Source of the DNA: Desulfobacteraceae bacterium
GTDB lineage: Bacteria; Desulfobacterota; Desulfobacteria; Desulfobacterales; Desulfobacteraceae
DNA: 6,624 nt
NCBI GenBank assembly: GCA_022712835.1
Contig: JAFLJU010000700.1
Location: 1 to 6,624 of the forward strand
Direction: 5' to 3'
The stretch's first letter is position 1; each line of letters begins with the position of its first letter. This document shows, piece by piece, positions 1 to 6,573 of the stretch. The notes below the pieces were generated by a model. That model was not told the DNA's origin. It saw nothing but the letters and a program-made list of their open reading frames with translations, and ran no database searches. A program made the translations under genes and the position numbers.

Positions 1-356
1 TTTTCATCCAGCAGGGCCTTGGAGGACATGATCATTCCGGGAGAGCAAAAGCCGCACTGGATTCCCCCCTCGTCCACAAAAGACTGCTGGATCGGGTGGA
101 GGGTGCCGTCGGTAGCAGCAAGACCCTCTATGGTTTCCAGATGTTTCCCATGGGCTTCAATGGCCAGGTACAAACACGAATTGATGGCAAGTCCATCCAC
201 AATAACCGTGCAGGCACCGCATTCCCCATTGCCGCATCCCTCTTTTGTTCCGATGAGCCCCATTTCTTCTCGCAACAGGTGCAACAGAGTCCAATGGTCC
301 TTGATCTCATGGGAGATCTCATCCCCATTTAATAAAAACGATATTTGTGTCGTCAT
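1..356 (-). CDS. Molybdenum hydroxylase [2Fe-2S] small subunit (CoxS/XdhC-like), partial, C-terminus off the left edge
   Basis: Electron-transfer subunit of a xanthine oxidase-family molybdenum hydroxylase, carrying two [2Fe-2S] clusters that pass electrons from the molybdenum site to FAD; expected to be cytoplasmic. Reading from the ATG at 354-356 gives 118 codons before the edge, with no stop. The N-terminal plant-ferredoxin-like cluster has Cys41, Cys46, Cys49 (EGCGNGECGACTV) and Cys61, which is the family spacing C-x4-C-x2-C-x11-C. The second cluster domain begins at Cys101 and Cys104 (GIQCGFCSPGM); its last two cysteines should lie about 30 residues further on, outside the window. Family members are about 155-165 residues, so roughly 40 are missing. 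The start is supported by AAGGAACC about 7 bases upstream and by the normal position of Cys41. It begins 18 bp after the FAD subunit gene, in the usual M-then-S order of coxMSL-type operons. The family is certain; the substrate is not encoded in this subunit. Confidence 0.95.
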   Translation of the reverse strand, partial: MTTQISFLLNGDEISHEIKDHWTLLHLLREEMGLIGTKEGCGNGECGACTVIVDGLAINSCLYLAIEAHGKHLETIEGLAATDGTLHPIQQSFVDEGGIQCGFCSPGMIMSSKALLDE

Positions 357-374
357 GGATAAAGGTTCCTTTTT

Positions 375-1256
375 TTAACGTCCCTCTTTAATTTGTTCCA
401 GGCATTTAAGCCCCATGCGCCGGACATAAACCTGTATCATCTCTCGTCTGTGCCAGGCTTTTCCCCGGATACTGTCCCTGACCTTTGATTCCGCTGCAGC
501 CAGATTACCGGCTTCATTTAAAATTTCTTCAGTGATTTGTTTTCCCAACAGGAAATCTTCGGCATCATAGGCCCGCATGGGGGTGGGAGCCGCAACCCCT
601 AAACAGATCCTTGCTTTGATACAGGTTTTGTAATCGGAATTCAGAGTCAGCAGCACCCCGATACCGATGAGGGGAAGCTCCATGGCAGCCCTGCGGCCAA
701 ATTTTGTATATCCGCTTCCCGTATGGGGGGGCTGGGGAGGGATGGTGATTTTTTTAAGGATTTCTCCGGGTTTTAAAATCGTCTGATAGGGGGCAACGAA
801 CAGATCTAAAACCTTGCAGGACCGTTCACCGTCAGGACCGTGGAGAAGGGCCACCCCGTCCAGGGCAATCAAAGGGATGGCACCGTCGGCCGAAGGAACG
901 GCATTGATCAGGTTGCCGCCGATGGTCCCCACATTTCTGACCTGCAGGGATCCGATATTGGACACGGCATCAAAAATTATGGGGTAGTCCTTTTGGATCA
1001 TCAAGGATTTTTCCAGGGTGGAATGGGTGGTAAGCGCCCCGATGGACAGCTCGCCGGTTGCTTCATTTTTATGGAGATTATTCATCTCCGGTATCTTTTT
1101 TAAGGAAATCAAATAGTCGGGTTCCATCCATCCTTCTTTCACCTTCACAATTATATCCGTGCCCCCGGCCATGTATTTGGCCGTCTCACTGTGTTCACCA
1201 TAAAAAGAGATGGCAGCTTCAACACTTTCTGGAGATAGGTATTTAAATGCTTTCAT
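375..1256 (-). CDS. Molybdenum hydroxylase FAD-binding medium subunit (CoxM-like)
   Basis: FAD subunit of a xanthine dehydrogenase/CO dehydrogenase-family hydroxylase; it takes electrons from the [2Fe-2S] subunit and passes them to NAD+ or another acceptor. The protein is 293 residues, a normal length for CoxM types (about 280-300). The FAD-binding domain spans about residues 1-170, with the AGGTDI loop at 30-35 and the signature IGSLQVRNVGTIGGNL at 101-116, followed by NAVPSADGAIP. The C-terminal CO-dehydrogenase flavoprotein domain runs from about 180 to 285 and contains CLGVAAPTPMRA (218-229). The cysteine-rich loop that holds the extra [4Fe-4S] cluster in 4-hydroxybenzoyl-CoA reductase beta subunits is absent, which argues against that enzyme. 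AAGGAAGG lies 4 bases before the ATG. The gene starts 24 bp after the CoA ligase and is followed by the small subunit. Its substrate is inferred only from neighbours: an N-heteroaromatic acid such as indoleacetate fits a lactam hydrolase encoded in the same operon. Confidence 0.94.
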   Translation of the reverse strand: MKAFKYLSPESVEAAISFYGEHSETAKYMAGGTDIIVKVKEGWMEPDYLISLKKIPEMNNLHKNEATGELSIGALTTHSTLEKSLMIQKDYPIIFDAVSNIGSLQVRNVGTIGGNLINAVPSADGAIPLIALDGVALLHGPDGERSCKVLDLFVAPYQTILKPGEILKKITIPPQPPHTGSGYTKFGRRAAMELPLIGIGVLLTLNSDYKTCIKARICLGVAAPTPMRAYDAEDFLLGKQITEEILNEAGNLAAAESKVRDSIRGKAWHRREMIQVYVRRMGLKCLEQIKEGR

Positions 1257-1280
1257 AATCCTTCCTTTTATTCGCTTGTG

Positions 1281-2573
1281 TTATCCTCTTCTATTATCAA
1301 AGATACGCTGGGCTTTGCCGGGATACCTTGGCAAATCGCCATAGGTACAGATATTTGCATCACAGCTGACCATGATCTTTGAGTGCACAAGTTTCCTTAT
1401 TTTGTCCTGAATATCCTGGGTCCGGGTTATATCAAATCCCTGGGCCGCTTCTGCCTTAATGGTCATGGATTCCTTGCCGTCCGATTTTCTTTCAAGATGG
1501 AGCTGATACTCGCTGCCGGCTTCGGGAATGGCGGACAAGACTTCATCAATCTGGCCGGGGTAGATATTGACTCCCTTTAGAATGATCATGTCATCTGATC
1601 TTCCCATGATTCTGTCGTGCATGAACAGCAGGTTGCCGCAGGAACAGGGGGCGGTGATTTTCCGGGTGAGATCCCGGGTACGGTATCGGACCAGGGGGGT
1701 GGCCTCCTTGCAGAGCGTTGTCACCACCATTTCACCGATTTCACCCTCTTCAACGGGCATCAGGGTGTCCGGGTCCAGGATTTCAAGAATATATTTGTCA
1801 GCCCAATAATGAATTCCTTCATGGGAAGGACAGTCAATTCCTGTGCCCGGCCCGTAAAGTTCGGTCATGCCCGTGATGTCGAATATGTCCTCAAGCCCTA
1901 TTAGATCTTTGATCTTGGCCCGCATGGCATGGGAGCACCGTTCCGAGCCCAGGATGATTTTTTTAAGATTGATCTTGTCTCTGATTCCCCGTTTGTTGAT
2001 CTCCTCGGCCATGAGAAGGGCCATGGAAGCGGTGCAGCAAAATACCGTGGGCTGCAGGTCCACGAGAAACTGGCATTGCATGTCAATGTTGCCCGGTCCC
2101 ACGGGAATTGCCATGGCCCCCAATCGTTCGCATCCCAGCTGAAACCCCATGCCCGCCGTCCATACCCCATACCCCACCGCAATCTGGACCCGGTCTTTTG
2201 GGGTAAGGCCTGCCATTTCATAGCAACGGGCAAACATGTCAAACCAGTCATCCAGGTCTTTTTGGGTATAGGTCAGCACCTTGCGCTTGCCCGTGGTGCC
2301 CGAGGAGGCATGGATACGAACCACATCCCTTTCCGGTACAGACAATAGGGGAAAGGGATATCCTTCCTTAAGATCCTTGCCCGTGGTAAAGGGGAGGCGG
2401 CACAGGTCCGTAAGACAGGTGATGTCCCCGGGGAAAACCCCTGCCTCTTCAAAGTGTCGCCTGTAAAAGGAAGATCCATAAAAGGCATGGTCAATTGTCC
2501 ATTTGAGTCCTGCAAGCTGATGATCAAACAAAGCGTCAGAATCAGCAAATTTCGGCATAAAGCTTTTCTTCAT
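1281..2573 (-). CDS. Phenylacetate-CoA ligase family enzyme (AMP-forming aryl-acid CoA ligase)
   Basis: Adenylate-forming enzyme that makes a CoA thioester from an aromatic or aryl-alkanoic acid with ATP and CoA, releasing AMP and PPi. The 430-residue length is typical of PaaK. Visible motifs in order are the phosphate-binding SSGTTGKRK (90-98), TGMTELYGPG (234-243), CSCG (310-313, the CxCG common in this family), YRTRD (297-301), the hinge region GRSDDMIILKGVNIYP (324-339), and the C-terminal LPRYPGKAQRI, in which Lys420 is at the position expected for the catalytic lysine. AAGGAAG sits 7 bases before the ATG. The gene lies 24 bp after the hydantoinase B subunit and 24 bp before the hydroxylase FAD subunit. 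That company points to a heterocyclic or ring-opened substrate rather than the aerobic paa pathway, since no paaABCDE-like gene is present. The best functional parallel is IaaB, the indoleacetate-CoA ligase of anaerobic auxin degradation. Family certain; substrate inferred. Confidence 0.93.
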   Translation of the reverse strand: MKKSFMPKFADSDALFDHQLAGLKWTIDHAFYGSSFYRRHFEEAGVFPGDITCLTDLCRLPFTTGKDLKEGYPFPLLSVPERDVVRIHASSGTTGKRKVLTYTQKDLDDWFDMFARCYEMAGLTPKDRVQIAVGYGVWTAGMGFQLGCERLGAMAIPVGPGNIDMQCQFLVDLQPTVFCCTASMALLMAEEINKRGIRDKINLKKIILGSERCSHAMRAKIKDLIGLEDIFDITGMTELYGPGTGIDCPSHEGIHYWADKYILEILDPDTLMPVEEGEIGEMVVTTLCKEATPLVRYRTRDLTRKITAPCSCGNLLFMHDRIMGRSDDMIILKGVNIYPGQIDEVLSAIPEAGSEYQLHLERKSDGKESMTIKAEAAQGFDITRTQDIQDKIRKLVHSKIMVSCDANICTYGDLPRYPGKAQRIFDNRRG

Positions 2574-2583
2574 TTTTGGCTTC

Positions 2584-2609
2584 CTTAAATATTTTTCTTA
2601 AATATTTTC
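2584..2609 (-). repeat. 13-bp imperfect tandem duplication between the hydantoinase B and CoA ligase genes
   Basis: Two adjacent copies on the plus strand, CTTAAATATTTTT (2584-2596) and CTTAAATATTTTC (2597-2609), differ only in the last base. The copy nearer the hydantoinase gene supplies its final codons and TAA stop (2598-2600). The other copy runs into the AAGGAAG ribosome-binding site of the CoA ligase. This looks like a recent small slippage duplication that shaped the gene junction. Confidence 0.8.
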
Positions 2610-4331
2610 ACGGAGTTCCAGGGTTGAGCTCAGATCAAGGGTAAGAGAGTCAGGGTCAATGACAACACCGTAATCAAGTTTTGCACGTTCAATACTGACA
2701 TATCCATATTGTACATCCTGTTCAACGGCTGTGGGGTCGCGTTCAAAGGGGTCTCCATATCCGCCGCCCCCGGCGCTGACAAAGGAAATACTGTCTCCTG
2801 CATCACAAAAGGTCAGTGTGCTTGGGTTGGCCGAGTCTTTGTTTTTTAAAAATTGGGCCTTTGCGCCGTTTTTTCCCTTGAATATCCCCTGGGGCGGATA
2901 GATAAAGCGGCCGGCCTGGACGGCAATGGTGGTTCTTTTGTTCCCTTCAGGCGATCGGATGATCATCTGCCGGCCGATGCCCCCGCGTTGTTTGCCAGGG
3001 CCGCCTGAATCCATGACAAGTCCCCTTGATTCAACCATCAAAGGGGTGTCGCTTTCAAGGATCTCCACCGGGGTGTTGGCCCCGTTGGCCGGAAAAATGG
3101 CGCAATGATGGCCGTCGGTCCTGGACGAAGCCCCCATGCCGCCGCCCCGGATGATCATGGTGTGCCAGGGGGTTCCATCGGCCCTTTTGCCGTAGAAGAT
3201 ATTGGTCTGGGCAGGGGTGCCGCCGGAACCGGCAATGATATTGTCAGGGGTGGCGGGCGCCAGGGCATTAAAGACCATTTCCGTCATGAAATGGCCCACC
3301 TGCATCCGGGCAGCCACGGCAGAAGGGAAAGAGCAGTTAATGATCGTCCCTTTTGGCGCTGTCATTCGAATGGGCCGGATGGCCCCTTCGTTGATGGGAA
3401 TATCCGGATCAAAGGCTGATTTTATGGCCATGAACACATAGGCATAGGTGAAATTGTAAACCACATTCACCCCCCAGTCCACCTGGTCCGAGGTGCCGGT
3501 AAAATCCACGAGGATATCCGAATCGTCTACGGTCACGGTCAGTTTGATGGTTATGTCGGGTTTGTTCCCCGCCCCTTCGATGATACCGGTATGGGGATAC
3601 ACCCCGTCTGGTATCTTTTTGATGGCCGAGCGCATGGAGCCTTCTGTTCTGTCGATGATGTCGTCTGCCAGGTCATCCAGGGTGGTAAGATGTTCATCCT
3701 CCATCATTTCAATAACCTTTTGGGCGCAGACATGGTTGGCTGATACCTGGGACCGGATGTCGCCTGTTACCTCTTCAGGGGTTCTCACATTCCACCGGAT
3801 CATGTTGAGAATCTCCTCATTGAGGGTTCCGGCATCATAGAGCTTGGTCACCGGGATGTAGATGCCTTCTTCAAAAACCTCGCGATTGTCCGAGGATACA
3901 CGGCCCCCGATATCCGAGTGATGGAAGACACAGGCCGTAAAGGCCACGGGAACGCCCTGAAAAAAAATCGGGCTGAGCACACAGACATCATTGAGGTGTC
4001 CTGCCAGAAGCCAGGGATCATTGACAATAAAGACATCCCCCTCCCTGTAATCTGCCAGGGGAATCGCGGTGATGATTTTTTTAACCCCCAATGCCATGGC
4101 ACCGGCCTGGCCCGGTGTGCAAAAGGTTCCCTGGACCAGTTCCTGTCCCCGGCTGTCCGTGAACATACAGGTATAATCATGGGCATCCCGCAGCAGGCTT
4201 GAAAAGGCGGTTCTTGCAACCGAGGCATCTGCCTCGTCCACAATGGAGACCAGCCGCCGCCAGAGAATCTCAAGGGTAATGGGGTCAAATTTGTCTTTAT
4301 TAATATTATTATTATTTGCCTGATTCGTCAT
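2598..4331 (-). CDS. Hydantoinase/5-oxoprolinase B subunit (HyuB family)
   Basis: Partner of the ATPase-like A subunit in ATP-dependent hydrolysis of cyclic amides (N-methylhydantoin, 5-oxoproline and related lactams). The protein is 577 residues, within the usual HyuB range and well short of the roughly 770-residue acetone carboxylase alpha subunit. Family landmarks are FDPITLEILWRRL (15-27), NDPWLLAGHLNDV (104-116) and HHSDIGG (137-143), whose Asp and His residues are candidate metal ligands by analogy with the carboxylase relatives, then GTSDQVDWGVNV (279-290) and the glycine-rich C-terminal GGGGYGDPFERD (521-532). The first 14 residues are an Asn-rich extension (NNNNIN) encoded by an AAT repeat. 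The ATG lies inside the last codons of the A subunit (20-bp overlap), with AAGGGG upstream, so translation is probably coupled. No other ATG occurs before the conserved FDPIT start. No small third subunit gene, as in acetone carboxylase, is present. I infer opening of a 2-oxo-indole type lactam; other lactams remain possible. Confidence 0.94.
   Translation of the reverse strand: MTNQANNNNINKDKFDPITLEILWRRLVSIVDEADASVARTAFSSLLRDAHDYTCMFTDSRGQELVQGTFCTPGQAGAMALGVKKIITAIPLADYREGDVFIVNDPWLLAGHLNDVCVLSPIFFQGVPVAFTACVFHHSDIGGRVSSDNREVFEEGIYIPVTKLYDAGTLNEEILNMIRWNVRTPEEVTGDIRSQVSANHVCAQKVIEMMEDEHLTTLDDLADDIIDRTEGSMRSAIKKIPDGVYPHTGIIEGAGNKPDITIKLTVTVDDSDILVDFTGTSDQVDWGVNVVYNFTYAYVFMAIKSAFDPDIPINEGAIRPIRMTAPKGTIINCSFPSAVAARMQVGHFMTEMVFNALAPATPDNIIAGSGGTPAQTNIFYGKRADGTPWHTMIIRGGGMGASSRTDGHHCAIFPANGANTPVEILESDTPLMVESRGLVMDSGGPGKQRGGIGRQMIIRSPEGNKRTTIAVQAGRFIYPPQGIFKGKNGAKAQFLKNKDSANPSTLTFCDAGDSISFVSAGGGGYGDPFERDPTAVEQDVQYGYVSIERAKLDYGVVIDPDSLTLDLSSTLELRENI
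4303..4317 (-). repeat. AAT triplet repeat at the hydantoinase A/B gene overlap
   Basis: On the gene strand the sequence AAATAATAATAATAT is read in two frames. In the A-subunit frame it gives the final Lys and three tandem TAA stops (4306-4314). In the B-subunit frame it gives the four-Asn run at residues 6-9. Gain or loss of whole triplets would keep both genes intact and change only the length of the B-subunit Asn linker. Confidence 0.85.
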
Positions 4332-6441
4332 GCTGTTTCCCCTTCACCCGATTTCCATCGTTAAAGTCAATCCAGATAAAACCGAATTCATCCACCCGAG
4401 CATCGGCATCTTCTCCCATGACAATGGTGGATTCGCGCTCTTCAATAATGGCTGGCCCCGGTATCCTGGCACCGGGGAAAAGTTTGGATCGGTCATAGAC
4501 GGTAAAGGGAATATAGTCCTTTTGGATAATGGAAAATGCCCGGCGCTGGCCTTTGATACAGGCGGTTATATCCCTGTTAGTATGGGTCAGTTTTGGAATG
4601 GAAAAAGGCCGCTTGGGCAGGCTGGCCCTCACCTTGAAGGTCACCAGCTCCACCGGGGTTTCCGTATAGGTCCGGCCGTAGAGCCGTTTGTATTCCGTGT
4701 CAAACAATGCCCGGATATCCTGGCGTGAAAATCTGTCAAAAGGTTTGTTTTCAATGCCCAGGTCTGTTTCAGCCCCCTGGCCCACAAACCGCATCAACAG
4801 GGTTCTTTCAAACAGGATCTCCTGGCCCCGGGCCGCATCCTCCAGAATACCGGCACTTTCTTGTTCCAGTTCCTGGAAAAGCGCTTCAAGTGCTTTAAAG
4901 TCTGCCGCGTCCAGCCCCACCCGATGGCTGCGGGAAAGGTCAAATGCCACAGGAGCCGTGAAAAATCCCAGGGCAGAGCCCACCCCTGCCAAGGGGGGGA
5001 CCAGGATGGCCTTCGCCCCGATTTTTCTGGCAAGGCCGTAGGCATGAACAGGTCCTGCTCCCCCAAAGGCCGACATGGTTATGCTTGAAGGGTTGCCGCC
5101 TTTTTCCGCAATATGGGTTTTGGCAGCGGCAGCCATGGTTTCATTGATCAGATCATGGATGCCGAAGGCCGCCTCCACCAGGGTGGTTCCCAGGGGATCG
5201 GCTATTTTTTCCTGGATGGCTTGTTTTGAAAGCTCGATGTCAAGGGTCATGGTGCCCCCCAGAAAAAAGTCGGGATCCAGATATCCCAGCACCAGATCCG
5301 CATCCGTCACCGTGGGGTTAACACCTCCCTGGATGTAACAGGCAGGTCCGGGGTCTGCGCCCGCGCTTTCAGGACCCACCCCGAGAAGCCCAAGGCGGTT
5401 GATCTTGGCAATGCTGCCGCCGCCGGCACCGATCTCCATGAGGTCTACCACCGGTACCTGGATGGGCAGTCCGCTCCCCTTTTTAAACCGCTGGACCCGG
5501 CCCACCTCAAAGGTGGAAACAAGGCCGGCATGACCTTTTTGTATCAAACAGGATTTGGCGGTGGTGCCCCCCATGTCAAAACAGAACATGTCCCGTATAT
5601 CAAACATCCGTCCATAATACTGGGAGGCGATCACGGCGGCCGTGGGGCCGGATTCAATGATCCGGACGGGAAATTCCCGGGCCGTTTCCACCGAGGTGAT
5701 CCCCCCGGAAGACAGCATGATAAATAGTTTTCCGTTAAACCCCATGGAAGCAAGTCTGGCCGTCAGTTTTTTTAAGTATCGATAGGTAATGGGTTTGACA
5801 TAGGCATTTACCGCCGTGGTGCAGGAGCGCTCATATTCCCGGATCTGGGGAATAACCTCAAAGGAGGAGGATAAAAAAAGATCCGGGGCTTCCCGCTCAA
5901 TGATTTCTTTTATCCTTCGTTCATTGACAGGATTTTCATAAGAATTGATAAAGCAGACCGCCAGGGATTCGATGCCGGTTCCCTTGAAACGGTTGAGTAC
6001 TTCTAACACCTGCTTTTCTTCCACCTCTTTTAACACCCTGCCGTCGGATGTGATCCGTTCGTCAACCTCCATGCGAAGGGCCCGGGGTACAATGGGTTCG
6101 GGATACTCGCTGAAAATATCATAGGCGTCGTAGCGGATTTCACGACCCAGCTCCAGCACATCCCTGAACCCTTTGGTGGTGATCAACCCGGTTTTGGCTC
6201 CTTTTCGTTCAATGATGGCATTAATGACCAGGGTGGTGCCGTGGATAACCTCTTCCACCCGGTCCATGAAATTGGGCAGGGTTTCGGCCAGCTGGCAAAT
6301 ACCCTGTTCCACGGCATCTGAAGGGTCAGAAGGGGTGGTCAGGCACTTGTTTGTATGAAATTGCCCTGTTCGATTATTGATCAGTACAAAATCTGTAAAC
6401 GTGCCGCCAATATCACACCCCAGACGATAAGTCTCTTCCAA
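4312..6441 (-). CDS. Hydantoinase/5-oxoprolinase A subunit (HyuA family), TTG start
   Basis: ATPase-like subunit of the hydantoinase/oxoprolinase/acetone carboxylase family, thought to phosphorylate the substrate amide or enol so that the B subunit can complete the reaction. The protein is 709 residues, near the family norm of about 690. The N-terminal domain (about 5-185) opens with the nucleotide-binding DIGGTFTD (10-17) and has HGTTLVINA (67-75). The central actin-like domain (about 200-495) shows SSGGITS (244-250), ESGPTAAV (263-270), DMGGTTAK (289-296), GAGGGSIA (338-345), GADPGPACY (361-369) and AFGGAGPVHAYGLA (458-471). The C-terminal domain ends with GPAIIEERESTIVM (662-675). The start is TTG (6439-6441): AAGGAGGT lies 5 bases upstream and DIGGTFTD falls at the usual residue 10. 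The gene ends in three consecutive in-frame TAA codons and overlaps the B subunit by 20 bp. Acetone or acetophenone carboxylase subunits are homologous alternatives, less likely given the short B subunit and no gamma subunit. Confidence 0.94.
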   Translation of the reverse strand: MEETYRLGCDIGGTFTDFVLINNRTGQFHTNKCLTTPSDPSDAVEQGICQLAETLPNFMDRVEEVIHGTTLVINAIIERKGAKTGLITTKGFRDVLELGREIRYDAYDIFSEYPEPIVPRALRMEVDERITSDGRVLKEVEEKQVLEVLNRFKGTGIESLAVCFINSYENPVNERRIKEIIEREAPDLFLSSSFEVIPQIREYERSCTTAVNAYVKPITYRYLKKLTARLASMGFNGKLFIMLSSGGITSVETAREFPVRIIESGPTAAVIASQYYGRMFDIRDMFCFDMGGTTAKSCLIQKGHAGLVSTFEVGRVQRFKKGSGLPIQVPVVDLMEIGAGGGSIAKINRLGLLGVGPESAGADPGPACYIQGGVNPTVTDADLVLGYLDPDFFLGGTMTLDIELSKQAIQEKIADPLGTTLVEAAFGIHDLINETMAAAAKTHIAEKGGNPSSITMSAFGGAGPVHAYGLARKIGAKAILVPPLAGVGSALGFFTAPVAFDLSRSHRVGLDAADFKALEALFQELEQESAGILEDAARGQEILFERTLLMRFVGQGAETDLGIENKPFDRFSRQDIRALFDTEYKRLYGRTYTETPVELVTFKVRASLPKRPFSIPKLTHTNRDITACIKGQRRAFSIIQKDYIPFTVYDRSKLFPGARIPGPAIIEERESTIVMGEDADARVDEFGFIWIDFNDGNRVKGKQHDESGK

Positions 6442-6557
6442 CGGCCACCTCCTTAATTTGTGCGAATCATTTATATGAAACTTCGGTCAAGGTATTGCAA
6501 TCATAAGCGTTTCATTTTTTGTTGTGGCCGGAGCAAATAGGTTACCGGCCATGCCGG
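6442..6557 (-). other. Intergenic leader between the mutase and hydantoinase A genes
   Basis: This 116-bp stretch is the only sizeable gap in the window. It contains the inner hairpin described separately, a 7-bp inverted repeat (ATGAAAC/GTTTCAT, plus-strand 6475-6481 and 6509-6515) flanking the 8-bp palindrome ATTGCAAT (6494-6501), and the Shine-Dalgarno sequence of the next gene. On the gene strand a TATAAA hexamer lies 19 bases after TTGCAA, a possible but poorly spaced sigma70-type pair. No sigma54 GG-N10-GC signature was found. It could hold an internal promoter and operator, or be only a spacer in one long transcript. No small ORF with a convincing start was seen. Confidence 0.4.
6447..6454 (-). 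promoter_or_regulatory. Consensus Shine-Dalgarno sequence that fixes the TTG start of the hydantoinase A subunit
   Basis: On the gene strand the sequence AAGGAGGT is followed by GGCCG and then TTG. This perfect match to the anti-Shine-Dalgarno region is the strongest in the window. It identifies the non-ATG start, because no ATG or GTG in frame lies upstream within the gap. The next conserved residues (YRLGCDIGGTFTD) follow directly. Confidence 0.85.
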
Positions 6558-6573
6558 TTAGTAAAACTCCGGC
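6527..6573 (-). repeat. Nested inverted repeat overlapping the end of the mutase gene
   Basis: An outer 7-bp stem pairs 6527-6533 with 6567-6573 (GCCGGAG with CTCCGGC on the gene strand). Inside it, 6544-6549 pairs with 6553-6558 as ACCGGC, loop ATG, GCCGGT. The outer arm lies in the last mutase codons and the inner arm includes part of its TAA stop. No run of U follows on the gene strand, so it is not a classic intrinsic terminator. It may be an RNA-processing or stability element between two parts of one transcript. Confidence 0.5.

Noticed and set aside
19..378. 119-codon open frame on the plus strand at the left edge
   Set aside because: It is antisense to the [2Fe-2S] subunit, whose cluster cysteines are intact on the minus strand.
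375..1256. FAD subunit as 4-hydroxybenzoyl-CoA reductase beta subunit
   Set aside because: It is about 30 residues shorter and lacks the cysteine-rich [4Fe-4S] insert.
1929..2348. 139-codon open frame on the plus strand opposite the CoA ligase
   Set aside because: Antisense shadow of a conserved enzyme with no domain or credible ribosome-binding site.
1281..2573. CoA ligase as part of the aerobic phenylacetate (paa) pathway
   Set aside because: No paa epoxidase or ring-cleavage genes are nearby; the neighbours are anaerobic-type heterocycle enzymes.
3848..4288. 146-codon open frame on the minus strand inside the hydantoinase B gene
   Set aside because: It overlaps a confidently identified gene in another frame, has no recognisable motifs and is rich in Arg, Pro, Ser and Trp as out-of-frame readings often are.
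6456..6505. Sigma70 promoter upstream of hydantoinase A (TTGCAA or TTGACC with TATAAA)
   Set aside because: Spacings of 19 and 9 bases do not fit the usual 16-18, so I mention it only within the leader.
6521..6573. Intrinsic terminator after the mutase gene
   Set aside because: A hairpin exists, but no U-rich tract follows it on the gene strand; the T-run at 6515-6520 is on the plus strand before the hairpin.
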